Source: Nocardiopsis suaedae
GTDB taxonomy: Bacteria > Actinomycetota > Actinomycetes > Streptosporangiales > Streptosporangiaceae
Reading direction: 5' to 3'
Length of the DNA: 64,000 bases
NCBI RefSeq assembly: GCF_027706745.1
Contig: NZ_JAQFWP010000005.1
Coordinates: 87,839-151,838, forward strand
A program made the translations under genes and the position numbers. Each line of letters begins with the position of its first letter. Position 1 is the stretch's first letter. Below are positions 36,397 to 46,684 of this stretch, one piece after another. The notes beneath the pieces were generated by a model. It saw only the letters and a list, made by a program, of their open reading frames with translations. It made no database searches and was not told the origin of the DNA.

Positions 36397-37794
36397 CTAC
36401 CAGGAGTCCTCGATGTAGGTGAGCGTCTCCTCGGTGCCCTTGCCGTTGATCCAGTCGGTCATCCCGCGCCAGAAGGTGCCCGAGCCGACCGCGGCGGGCA
36501 TGTTGTCGCCGCCGTCCCAGCGGAACACCACGTCGGGGTCGCGCAGCAGCTCGGCGGAGAGCCGGTCGATGGGGTTCTCCAGCAGCTCCAGATCGGCGTC
36601 GCGGTGCGCGGAGAACCAGCGGCCCAGGGAGGCGCGGCTGTCCGCGAAGCCGACGGTGGCCAGGTACTCCTGCACGGCGACGACCTCGGGCCGGTCGGTG
36701 AAGGCCGCGGCGAACTCGCCGCCGCCGACGATCGGGGTGCCGACCTCCTCGTCGATGGCGGGCAGGTTGAAGGCGTAGATGTCGCCGCCCTCGGAGATGT
36801 CGGTGTCCTCGGGCCAGTTGGCGGCGTAGAACGAGCCCATCATGTACATGCCGCACTCGCCCTCGTTCACCGGCAGCCCGGCGTCCTGCTGGGAGGTGGT
36901 GGCGATGGACTTGACGCCGCCGTGGCCGCCGTTGACGTAGTCGGGGTTGCGCAGGATGCCGTCGACCCGTTCCAGCGATTCCACGATCTTGGGGTCGTCG
37001 AACGGGATCTCGTGCTCGACCCACTGGTCGTAGACGTCGGGGCCGTGCTCGCGCAGTACCGCGTTCTCCAGCCAGTCGGTGGCGGGCCAGCCGGTGGCCT
37101 CGCCCGACTCGATCCCGGCGCACCAGGGCTTGAGCCCGTCGCCGGCCATCGTGTCCGACAGGTCGATCATCGCGTCCCAGGTCCGCGGCACCTCGTAGCC
37201 GTTCTCCTCGAAGACGGTCGGCGAGTACCAGACGAGCGACTTGACGTTGGAGGCCTGCGGGGTCGCGTACAGCTCGCCGTCGTGCTCCACGTAGGAGAGC
37301 CAGTCCTCGGTCCAGCCCTCCCGGGCCAGGTCGGCGGCGCCGTCGGGCAGCGGCAGCGCGTCGCCGGACTCGACGAACCGGGCGAGCAGACCGGGCTGGG
37401 GGAAGATCGCGATGTCCGGGGCGTTGCCGCCGTCCACCTTGACCTGGATCTGCGCCTCGAACTCGCCGCTGCCCTCGTAGTCGATGGCGATGCCGGTGCA
37501 GTCGCTGAACTCCTGCCAGGCCTGCCGGAGGCGCTCGGCCTCGTCGTCGCGGATGGGGCCGTACATCTCCACGCTGCCGCCGATGTCCTGCCACTGGGCG
37601 TAGGGCTCGCAGGCGGCGGAGCCGGGGTCGGCCCCGCCGCCGCCCGTCTCCCCGGCCAGGTAGCCGCATCCGGACGCCAGCAGGACCAGGGGCAGCAGGG
37701 CGGCTCCGGCCGCCCGCGCGGGGCGCCGCGCGGCGGCCAGGGGCGCGCGCCGTGCGGACGGGGACGTCGTCGTCGGGGTCGGGGACGGGGCCAT
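36397..37794 (-). CDS. ABC transporter solute-binding lipoprotein
   Basis: This 465-residue extracellular binding protein has a basic N-terminus, a hydrophobic stretch and lipobox LASGC (C43), so it should be lipid-anchored outside the membrane. The mature part has the CUT1 sugar-binding fold, with GSGEFEAQIQVKVDGGNAPDIAI early and repeated Trp-containing segments (WYSPTVFEENGY, FWRGMTDW) typical of oligosaccharide binding. The ATG at 37794 has GGAGG five bases upstream; earlier in-frame starts are weaker. The promoter region contains a DasR-like site, which would suggest an aminosugar such as chitobiose, but that is inference. Confidence 0.9.
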   Translation of the reverse strand: MAPSPTPTTTSPSARRAPLAAARRPARAAGAALLPLVLLASGCGYLAGETGGGGADPGSAACEPYAQWQDIGGSVEMYGPIRDDEAERLRQAWQEFSDCTGIAIDYEGSGEFEAQIQVKVDGGNAPDIAIFPQPGLLARFVESGDALPLPDGAADLAREGWTEDWLSYVEHDGELYATPQASNVKSLVWYSPTVFEENGYEVPRTWDAMIDLSDTMAGDGLKPWCAGIESGEATGWPATDWLENAVLREHGPDVYDQWVEHEIPFDDPKIVESLERVDGILRNPDYVNGGHGGVKSIATTSQQDAGLPVNEGECGMYMMGSFYAANWPEDTDISEGGDIYAFNLPAIDEEVGTPIVGGGEFAAAFTDRPEVVAVQEYLATVGFADSRASLGRWFSAHRDADLELLENPIDRLSAELLRDPDVVFRWDGGDNMPAAVGSGTFWRGMTDWINGKGTEETLTYIEDSW

Positions 37795-37817
37795 GAGCAC
37801 CTCCATGGACGCCCGGA

Positions 37818-37833
37818 ACTGGTATAGACCGGG
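37818..37833. promoter_or_regulatory. DasR-responsive-element-like site (dre)
   Basis: ACTGGTATAGACCGGG shares 12 of 16 positions with the Streptomyces dre consensus ACTGGTCTAGACCACT, including the symmetric TGGT-x-TAGACC core. It lies 23 bases upstream of the binding-protein start. DasR represses aminosugar uptake systems, which fits this importer. Confidence 0.45.
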
Positions 37834-38108
37834 GACCACCGATCCAAGTCGCCACGGACGCCGATGTCCAGAGCGCGGGCGGCTCCTGTCCGCAACGGTT
37901 CAGTTACGGTGCAGGTCAGAAGGGGTGGAAGAGGGAGGTTCAGGTCACTCTGGTCGGATCATCCCGCCTTGTTCCCCGCGGGGCGGGAAGACGGTGCGGC
38001 GGCCGTCGGTTGACAGCGGGCACGGAGGTGCGGCGGTTCCTCCGCCCCGGCCGCGGGGCGATCGCTCACGGCGAACATCCCCCAGGGAAGAAAACCGGAC
38101 TCTTGTTT

Positions 38109-38129
38109 ATTGAGTGATAGTGACTCAAC
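38109..38129. promoter_or_regulatory. HAIR operator (HspR) upstream of lon
   Basis: TTGAGT-N7-ACTCAA (38110-38115, 38123-38128) matches the HspR-associated inverted repeat consensus CTTGAGT-N7-ACTCAAG except for the outermost base pair. It ends one base before the AAGGAGG ribosome site of lon. In Streptomyces, HspR represses lon, dnaK and clpB through this element, so heat-inducible lon is expected here. Confidence 0.88.
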
Positions 38130-38141
38130 AAGGAGGGTCCG

Positions 38142-40553
<2,412 letters not shown>

Positions 40554-40575
40554 GGCCCGGCACGGAGGTGGAGAA

Positions 40576-40608
40576 GCGGGCCGTCGGCGAACCCCGCCGA
40601 CGGCCCGC
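40576..40608. terminator. Intrinsic terminator-like hairpin after lon
   Basis: A perfect 14-bp stem (GCGGGCCGTCGGCG at 40576-40589 and its complement at 40595-40608) with a five-base loop lies 22 bases after the lon stop. It is the strongest simple hairpin in this part of the window. Confidence 0.75.
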
Positions 40609-40660
40609 CTTCATGCCGGGCGGACGCGTCGGCGGCCCGGGGCCGCCGACCCGTGGAGCC

Positions 40661-40813
40661 TCACCCGGCCCCGTCGTGCGGGGATTCATCCGCCTCGACG
40701 ATGCGGGCGAGGTGGGCGAGGAACTCCACTGCGTCCTCGAGAATCGTGGACCCGCCTGCCGTGAGGTCCTCTCCGGTCTCCGACTCGGCCCCCGGATCGA
40801 GCGGTTCGGACAT
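40661..40813 (-). CDS. Possible small acidic protein (50 aa)
   Basis: A 50-codon frame with GGAG four bases before its ATG encodes an acidic peptide: an early disordered part (EPLDPGAESETGEDLTAGG), then an amphipathic helix (STILEDAVEFLAHLARIVEADE). The composition is protein-like in contrast to the other frames here. It lies in the 512-base gap between lon and the WD40 kinase, transcribed away from the kinase gene. I do not recognise a family; it could be a regulator or a precursor-like peptide, or be spurious. Confidence 0.4.
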   Translation of the reverse strand: MSEPLDPGAESETGEDLTAGGSTILEDAVEFLAHLARIVEADESPHDGAG

Positions 40814-41065
40814 CCGTCTCCGTCGTCTCGCCGCGGCCAGGACGTCCGGACACCAGCGGACCGATGCACACGGCGTCCGGGGTTCGACGAACGCGGACGC
40901 ATCCGGCCCCGGTTGGTCGCGATTCGATGACGAGTGGTGTGCGGCCGTATCCGCTGTGCCTACGATGACTGCGTTTCGGCGGACATAGCGGGATGGGCGC
41001 CGTGCCCCGTGCTCCCAGTACTCCTGCGGTCCGGGCCGCAGGAGGCGTGGAGGGAGGTCGGCAGG

Positions 41066-43096
41066 GTGGAGCCGCTGGATCCCTCCGACCCCGAGCGGAT
41101 CGGCGACTACCGGCTGACCCACCGCCTCGGTGAAGGCGGGATGGGCCGCGTCTACCTCGGCCGCACCACCTCGGGGCGCCTCGTGGCCGTCAAGGTCATC
41201 CGCTCCGGGCTCGTCCAGGACGGCGGCTTCCGCGCCCGCTTCGCGCGCGAGGTCGACGCCGCGCGCCGTGTGGGCGGGTTCCACACCGCCCCGGTCGTCG
41301 GCGCCGACCTGGACGCCGCCCAGCCCTGGATCGCCACCGCCTACATCCCCGGGCCCACGCTCTTCCAGCGGGTCCGGGACGACGGCCCCGTCGCCCCGCC
41401 CGACCTGCACGCGCTCGTCGTCGGGCTGGCCGAAGGGCTGAAGGCGGTGCACGACCGCGGGCTGGTCCACCGGGACCTCAAGCCGGGCAACGTGATCCTC
41501 GGCGACGACGGGCCCCGCATCATCGACTTCGGCATCGCCCGGCCGCTCGACGCCGAGAGCCTCACCACCCGTGAGGCGGTCTTCGGCACCCTGCCCTACA
41601 TGTCGCCCGAGCAGACGAACGGCTCCCGGGTCGGTCCGTCCTCGGACGTGTTCTCCCTGGGGACGGTCCTCGCCTATGCCGCCACCGGCACCAACCCCTT
41701 CAACGGGGCCACCATGGCCGAGACCGTGCACCGCCTCATCGGGCCGCCGCCCGACCCCGGCGACATGGACCCGGGCACCCGCGCGCTGATCGCCGACTGC
41801 TGGGAGCCCGACCCGGACCGGCGGCCGACACCGGGCGCGATCCTCGCCCGCTTCGAGGCGCTGCCCGCCACGGCCGCCGAGCCCGCGCCCGAGGACGGCG
41901 GATCCGCCGCCTCCTCGGCCCCGGACACCGCGACCGCCGTCGAACCCACCGCCGAGCACGGTGGCGCCCAGCCTCAAGAGGGCGGCGCCGGTGCTCCCGC
42001 CCGCCCTCCTCGACGGCCCAGGCGGGCCCGGATCATGGGGACGGCCGCCGCCCTCACCGCCCTGGCCACCGTTGTCGTGGTGACCGTCGTCGCCTTGAAC
42101 GCCGACACCGGAGCCGAGGGCGGCGGCCCCGGCCGCAGCCCCAGCGCCGCCGCCACCGACGGCAACGAGCCCGTGCTGACCATCGACACAGGTCATGCGA
42201 CGTCTGTGGGGCCCCTGGCCTTCAGCCCGGACGGGAACGTGCTCGCCACAGTGTCTCTGGACTCGTCGGTGCGTGTGTGGGACACCGTGACCGGCGAGCG
42301 GGTCACGGTCGCGCGCGGCGAAGACCTCTGGATGAGCGACGTCGCGTTCGCCCCCGACGGCACCACGCTCGCCGTCACCGGCTATAGCGAGCAGGGGGGC
42401 ATGGTCATGCTGAGGGACACGGAGAGTTGGCGGGTGGGGGACGCCATGATCAGGGCCCCCGAGGACGACTATCCCGTGAACGGGCTGGCGTACAGTCCGG
42501 ACGGCTCCACACTGGCCACCACGAGCAGCGACCGGGATGTCAGCGTGCGCTTGTGGGACATCGGTACCGGAGAGGAGATCAGGCCCCTCCCCGGGGAAGG
42601 GAGCGAGAGCTTTGCGGTGGAGTTCAGCCCCGACGGCGACATTCTCGCGACCGGCGGCCCTCAGGGGATGGAGCTGTGGGACACCGACACGTGGGAGAAG
42701 CGTTCCACGGTCGGCCATGCGGAGTCGGTGCTGTTCGTGGTGTTCAGCCCGGATGGGTCCACGGTCGCCACCGTCAGCGGCGGTAGCGACAGCACCATAC
42801 GGCTGTGGGACACCGCGACGGGGGAGCGGATCGCTTCCCTGGACCACGAGCATGCGACGACCTCCGCGACATTCAGCCCCGACGGCGCTGTTCTCGCCAC
42901 CGGAACCGCCACCGGGGGCGACGACGGCGCCCTTCACCTGTGGGACACCGGGACCTGGGAGGAGAACGCTCCCCCCACTGCCCGTGAAGGCGGTGTGAAC
43001 ACGGTGGCGTTCAGTCCTGACGGTGGCGTTCTCGCCACGGGGGAGGACGACGGTCTCGTCGCATTGTGGGAGGTGGACCAGGCCGCGGACGACTGA
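41066..43096 (+). CDS. Ser/Thr protein kinase with C-terminal WD40 propeller
   Basis: This 676-residue membrane kinase has a Hanks-type catalytic domain (14-265): glycine loop GEGGMG, K43, HRDLKPGN (D137) and DFG (154-156), with activation segment FGTLPYMSPEQ. An Ala/Pro linker is followed by a basic stop-transfer patch, one membrane helix (324-344), and seven WD40 units with repeated FSPDG-x-x-LAT and LWD-x-x-TGE blocks that would close one propeller outside the cell. The GTG at 41066 has GGGAGG eight bases upstream; the open frame before it is rejected. The propeller probably senses a ligand or protein partner. No phosphatase gene is adjacent. Confidence 0.9.
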   Translation: MEPLDPSDPERIGDYRLTHRLGEGGMGRVYLGRTTSGRLVAVKVIRSGLVQDGGFRARFAREVDAARRVGGFHTAPVVGADLDAAQPWIATAYIPGPTLFQRVRDDGPVAPPDLHALVVGLAEGLKAVHDRGLVHRDLKPGNVILGDDGPRIIDFGIARPLDAESLTTREAVFGTLPYMSPEQTNGSRVGPSSDVFSLGTVLAYAATGTNPFNGATMAETVHRLIGPPPDPGDMDPGTRALIADCWEPDPDRRPTPGAILARFEALPATAAEPAPEDGGSAASSAPDTATAVEPTAEHGGAQPQEGGAGAPARPPRRPRRARIMGTAAALTALATVVVVTVVALNADTGAEGGGPGRSPSAAATDGNEPVLTIDTGHATSVGPLAFSPDGNVLATVSLDSSVRVWDTVTGERVTVARGEDLWMSDVAFAPDGTTLAVTGYSEQGGMVMLRDTESWRVGDAMIRAPEDDYPVNGLAYSPDGSTLATTSSDRDVSVRLWDIGTGEEIRPLPGEGSESFAVEFSPDGDILATGGPQGMELWDTDTWEKRSTVGHAESVLFVVFSPDGSTVATVSGGSDSTIRLWDTATGERIASLDHEHATTSATFSPDGAVLATGTATGGDDGALHLWDTGTWEENAPPTAREGGVNTVAFSPDGGVLATGEDDGLVALWEVDQAADD

Positions 43097-43242
43097 TGAG
43101 CGCCCCGCGCGGCCTCCCGGACCCGCGGCGGTGAACGTGTCCGCGGTCGGAGGACGGCAGCGCCGTCCGGGACGGGAACCGTGCTCGGTGGCGCTCGCCC
43201 CCAGCTCCGCGTTCCACCGCCGACGTCCCTTAGATTGGCCGC

Positions 43243-44322
43243 ATGACCACAGCTAATGCGCACGCCGGCCCGGAACTGCACGTGGCTCTGCTCGGTTACG
43301 GCAAGGGCGGGGAGGTGTTCCACGCCCCGCTCATCGAGGCCACCCCCGGACTGCGGCTGGCCGCCGTGGTCACCGGCAACCCCGAGCGGCAGAAGGCCGT
43401 GCGGCGGCGCCACCCCGGCGCCGAGGTCATCGCCTCCGCCGACGAGCTGTGGGACCGCGCCGGGGAGTTCGAGATCGCGGTGGTCACCACCCCCAACGAC
43501 ACGCACGCCCCGCTCGCCGAGGCCGCGCTCAAGGCGGGGATGTCGGTGGTGGTCGACAAGCCCTTCGCGTTGGACGCGGCCCGCGCCCGGGGGCTCACCG
43601 GGCTGGCCCAGGAACTGGGCCACGTGCTGACCGTGTACCAGAACCGCCGCTGGGACTCCGACTTCCTGACCCTCTGGAAGCTGATCGACGAGGGCGCCCT
43701 CGGGCGGGTGCACCGGTTCGAGTCGCGGTTCGAGCGCTGGCGGCCCAGCCCCAAGGACACCTGGCGCGAGCGCGGCGCCGCCGAGGACGGCTCCGGCATC
43801 CTGTACGACCTGGGGCCGCACCTCATCGACCAGGCCGTCAACCTCTTCGGCCCGGTGGAGCGCGTCTACGCCGAGCTCGACGCGCGCCGCCCCGGCGTCG
43901 GCGCCGAGGACGACGCCTTCCTCGCCCTCACCCACGGCACCGGGGTCCGCTCCCACTTGTGGATGAGCGCCCTCACCGCCCGTCCCGGCCCGCGCTTCCG
44001 GGTGCTGGGGGACCGGGCCGGGTTCACCGTCGAGGGGATGGACGAGCAGGAGGCCCGCCTGACCGCGGGGGAGACCCCCGACGCCGCCGACTGGGGCGTC
44101 GAGCCGGAGGACTCCTGGGGCCTGGTCGGCGCCGAGGGCGACCTGCGCCGCGTCCCGTCCGAGCGCGGGTCCTACCCGTCGTTCTACGAGGGCGTCCGCG
44201 AGGCCGTGGGAGAGGGCGACCCGGTCCCGGTGGAGCCGCACGAGGTGATCCACGGCCTGGAGGTCATCGAGGCGGCCCGCAAGAGCGCCCGTGAACACCG
44301 CGCCGTCCGCCCAGGAGAGTAG
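43243..44322 (+). CDS. Gfo/Idh/MocA-family oxidoreductase
   Basis: This 359-residue NAD(P)-dependent dehydrogenase acts on sugar or inositol-like substrates. The N-terminal Rossmann fold has GYGKGGEVFHAP, the conserved lysine lies in VDKPFA (EKP equivalent), and the C-terminal catalytic domain contains YDLGPHLIDQA with the family histidine. It is closest in layout to YulF/MocA-like members. The ATG at 43243 is clear. It is a single gene convergent with the ArsR-SRPBCC gene, with no sugar operon around it, so the substrate is unknown. Confidence 0.9.
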   Translation: MTTANAHAGPELHVALLGYGKGGEVFHAPLIEATPGLRLAAVVTGNPERQKAVRRRHPGAEVIASADELWDRAGEFEIAVVTTPNDTHAPLAEAALKAGMSVVVDKPFALDAARARGLTGLAQELGHVLTVYQNRRWDSDFLTLWKLIDEGALGRVHRFESRFERWRPSPKDTWRERGAAEDGSGILYDLGPHLIDQAVNLFGPVERVYAELDARRPGVGAEDDAFLALTHGTGVRSHLWMSALTARPGPRFRVLGDRAGFTVEGMDEQEARLTAGETPDAADWGVEPEDSWGLVGAEGDLRRVPSERGSYPSFYEGVREAVGEGDPVPVEPHEVIHGLEVIEAARKSAREHRAVRPGE

Positions 44323-44349
44323 CCTCCGGGCGGCCGGACCGGGCACGGT

Positions 44350-45159
44350 TCACCCGGCCTCCTCGGCGGAATCGGGGGCCGGGAGCGGCTCTCCGGTCTC
44401 CAGCAGGGTCTTCAGACCGGACACGACGCCGGGCCAGCCCTCCTGGATCATCCCGCGCAGGGTGCTGTCCGGTTCGAATCCGTCGTGGATCACGGTCAGC
44501 CTGACCGTGGCCCCGACGGGCTCGATCTCGAAGGTGACCCGGGACCGCGGTTCGGCGGCGAGCCTGGTGCGGGTCGCCTCGTCCACCCCGACCGCCCGGG
44601 CCCATTCGGGTGTGAACGTGTGCCAGGTGTAAGACAGGCGCCGATAGGGCTCGGAGGCGATGACGACCTGTTCGGGGTCCTCGATCGCCGCGTCCTGCTG
44701 CTTCCAGGTCATGGCCGCCCCGGCGGCCCAGTCGGAGTCGAACTCCAGCCCCCAGTAGCGGCGGGTGAACTCCGGTGCGGTCAGGCCCTGCCAGAGCCGT
44801 TCCGGGGTGGTCTTGATGTAGGTGGTGTACACGAACGCGGTGGTGTCCATGGCGGTGGTCTCCAGTGCGTGCTTGAGGTCGGCGAGTGCGCGCACGCGCT
44901 CGCGGTCGTAGCGGCTGATCCAGCGCTCGGCGATGGAGTTGATCGGCTCGGCGTTGAGGTAGTGCAGCTTTTCCCTGCCGCGCCGGACGGTGGTGACCAG
45001 GCCGGCCGCTTCCAGAAGGGCCAGGTGCTTGCTCACCGACTGCCGCGCCATGTCCAGTTCCGTGCACAGGTCGCGCAGGGTCTGCCCGTTGCGGACGTTC
45101 AGACTGTCCAGCAGTGTGCGGCGGGCAGGGTCGGCGAGCGCCTTGAATACCTCGTCCAT
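44350..45159 (-). CDS. ArsR-family regulator fused to SRPBCC (AHSA1) domain
   Basis: The 269-residue protein joins an N-terminal ArsR winged helix (1-95: EVFKALADPARRTLLDSL, LDMARQSVSKHLALLEAAGLV) to an SRPBCC/AHSA1 domain (110-250: FVYTTYIKTTPERLWQGLTAPEFTRRYW and RVTFEIEPVGATVRLTVIHDGF). These are often two adjacent genes; here they form one frame. The SRPBCC cavity may bind the effector. No metal-binding cysteines are seen. The ATG at 45159 is used. Two operator-like palindromes lie just upstream (45175-45194, 45205-45220), so autoregulation is likely; the divergent MFS exporter at 45335 is the probable second target. Confidence 0.9.
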   Translation of the reverse strand: MDEVFKALADPARRTLLDSLNVRNGQTLRDLCTELDMARQSVSKHLALLEAAGLVTTVRRGREKLHYLNAEPINSIAERWISRYDRERVRALADLKHALETTAMDTTAFVYTTYIKTTPERLWQGLTAPEFTRRYWGLEFDSDWAAGAAMTWKQQDAAIEDPEQVVIASEPYRRLSYTWHTFTPEWARAVGVDEATRTRLAAEPRSRVTFEIEPVGATVRLTVIHDGFEPDSTLRGMIQEGWPGVVSGLKTLLETGEPLPAPDSAEEAG

Positions 45160-45174
45160 CTCCGCCTTCTCAAT

Positions 45175-45194
45175 ATGCAGCCATCTGGCTGCAT
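45175..45194. promoter_or_regulatory. Operator-like palindrome 1 (ArsR-SRPBCC)
   Basis: ATGCAGCCATCTGGCTGCAT is a perfect 8-bp inverted repeat with a four-base spacer. It lies 15 bases upstream of the ArsR-SRPBCC start. Confidence 0.6.
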
Positions 45195-45204
45195 GAAACA
45201 TTAG

Positions 45205-45220
45205 GCAGCCAGAAGGCTGC
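45205..45220. promoter_or_regulatory. Operator-like palindrome 2 (ArsR-SRPBCC)
   Basis: GCAGCC-AGAA-GGCTGC repeats the half-sites and spacer length of the first palindrome, with centres 28 bp apart. The pair lies in the intergenic region shared with the divergent MFS gene. Confidence 0.6.
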
Positions 45221-45334
45221 ATGTCAATGCCCGGCCCCGGTTCGGTGGGAATCGGTGTGGCGGGATGTGAGATACCTCCCGCCGTGGCCCGGCGGGCTGG
45301 GCCCAGGGGGTGGCCGCGGTCTAACGTCGGATGA

Positions 45335-46615
45335 GTGGATGAGTCATTGGCCGCCGGGCGGGACGCCCTCGGGCACGCGGCGGGCAGTTCCGGGTACCGG
45401 CGGATCACCGCGGCGATGACCGCCGCGGGCGTCGCCACGTTCGCGCAGCTCTACGCGGTGCAGGCGGTCCTTCCCGGGATGGCCGAGGACTTCTCCGCCG
45501 CCGCCTCCACCGTCGCCCTCTCGGTCTCCTTCGCCACCGCCGGGCTCGCCGCGTGCGTCCTGGTCTGGAGCGGGCTCGCCGACCGGTTCGGCCGCGTCGG
45601 GGTCATGACGGCCGCCCTCGTCGTCTCCACCGTCCTCGGGCTCGCCGCGCCCTTCGCCCCCGAGATCTGGTCCCTGCTCCTGCTGCGCGCCCTCCAGGGC
45701 GCCTTCCTCGGCGGCGTCCCCGCCGTGGCCATGGCCTACCTCGCCGAGGAGATCGCCCCCTCCCACCTCTCCCGCGCCGCCGGGATCTACATCGCCGGGA
45801 ACACCGTCGGCGGCATGTCCGGCCGCCTCGTCGCCGGCGCCGTCGCCGACCTCGGCGGCTGGCGCTGGGGCGTCGGCGCCGACTCGCTCCTGGCGCTGGC
45901 CGCGCTGGTCGTCTTCCTCGTCGCCGTTCCGCCCGCCCGAGGGTTCGTCCCCCGGCCGAGGAAGAGGCGGGACAGCGGCGGGGCGCAGGGGGCCGGGGAC
46001 GACCGGTCCGGGAAACGGCCCGGCCACGGGCTGCTGCGCCGGGTCGGCGGGGCCGTGGGCGACCCGGGGCTGCTCGCCCTGTACGCCCACGCCCTCCTCC
46101 TCATGGGCGCCTTCGTCACCGTCTACAACTACCTGGGCTTCCGCATGATGGACGCCCCCTTCGGGCTGTCCCAGACCGTGGTGGCGTTCCTCTTCGTGGC
46201 CTACCTGGCCGGGACGGTCAGCTCGGCCGCCGTGGGGCGGGCCGTCGAGCGGTTCGGCCGCCACCCCGTGCTCGCCGGGTGCGTGCTGTTGATGGCCGGG
46301 GGAGCCGCCCTGCTCGTCCTCCCGGTGTTCGCCGCGGTCGCCGTCGGGCTGCTGGTGCTCACGTTCTTCTTCTTCGCCGCGCACACCACCGCCTCGGCCT
46401 GGGTCGGGCACCGCGCCGACCCCTTCGCGCGCGCTCAGGCCGCCGCCCTGTACACGCTCGCCTACTACCTGGGCTCCAGCGCCTTCGGGTGGCTCGGCGG
46501 TGTCCTCTTCGACGCGTGGGGCTGGGGCGCGGTCGTGGGGTTCGTGGTCACCCTGTGCGCGCTGGCGCTGGTGAGCGGCCTCGCCCTCCGCGCCGCACCG
46601 AGGGATCCCCGTTGA
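45335..46615 (+). CDS. MFS transporter (YnfM/arabinose-efflux-like)
   Basis: This 426-residue, 12-helix drug:proton-type exporter has the conserved loop 2-3 motif as LADRFGRVGVM, and the motif C-like helix with GGVPAVAMAYLAEE. A charged cytoplasmic loop (RPRKRRDSGGAQGAGDDRSGKR) splits the two halves. The GTG at 45335 is the first usable start. Divergent from the ArsR-SRPBCC regulator with its double operator between them, it is the likely regulated target. The stop codon TGA lies in the first arm of the hairpin at 46611. Confidence 0.9.
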   Translation: MDESLAAGRDALGHAAGSSGYRRITAAMTAAGVATFAQLYAVQAVLPGMAEDFSAAASTVALSVSFATAGLAACVLVWSGLADRFGRVGVMTAALVVSTVLGLAAPFAPEIWSLLLLRALQGAFLGGVPAVAMAYLAEEIAPSHLSRAAGIYIAGNTVGGMSGRLVAGAVADLGGWRWGVGADSLLALAALVVFLVAVPPARGFVPRPRKRRDSGGAQGAGDDRSGKRPGHGLLRRVGGAVGDPGLLALYAHALLLMGAFVTVYNYLGFRMMDAPFGLSQTVVAFLFVAYLAGTVSSAAVGRAVERFGRHPVLAGCVLLMAGGAALLVLPVFAAVAVGLLVLTFFFFAAHTTASAWVGHRADPFARAQAAALYTLAYYLGSSAFGWLGGVLFDAWGWGAVVGFVVTLCALALVSGLALRAAPRDPR

Positions 46616-46672
46616 TCTCGGGAGAAACGCCCCTAAATCCGTGTGGGTAGCGTCGTTTTTCCCGAGATCGAC
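46611..46672. terminator. Hairpin, TTGATCTCGGG family, between convergent genes
   Basis: Arms 46611-46629 (GTTGATCTCGGGAGAAACG) and 46654-46672 pair over all 19 positions, with two G-U pairs. The left arm includes the MFS stop codon, and the right arm ends 12 bases from the stop of the convergent acid-sugar kinase. It is a probable bidirectional terminator. Confidence 0.6.
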
Positions 46673-46684
46673 GACGGAGGGGCG

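Larger units (their letters stand above)
37795..38141. other. Divergent promoter region, binding protein / lon
   Basis: This 347-base gap without a gene holds a DasR-like site at 37818-37833 next to the binding-protein gene and the HAIR operator at 38109-38129 next to lon. Nothing else in the middle part is assignable. Confidence 0.6.

Noticed and set aside
34421..37855. A 1144-codon frame joining the second permease with sequence opposite the first permease and binding protein
   Set aside because: Only the last 324 codons resemble a permease. The upstream part is a shadow of the other two transporter genes.
44470..44482. GGTTCGAATCC, a tRNA T-loop-like sequence
   Set aside because: It lies inside the ArsR-SRPBCC coding sequence (GFEPDS), and no cloverleaf could be built around it.
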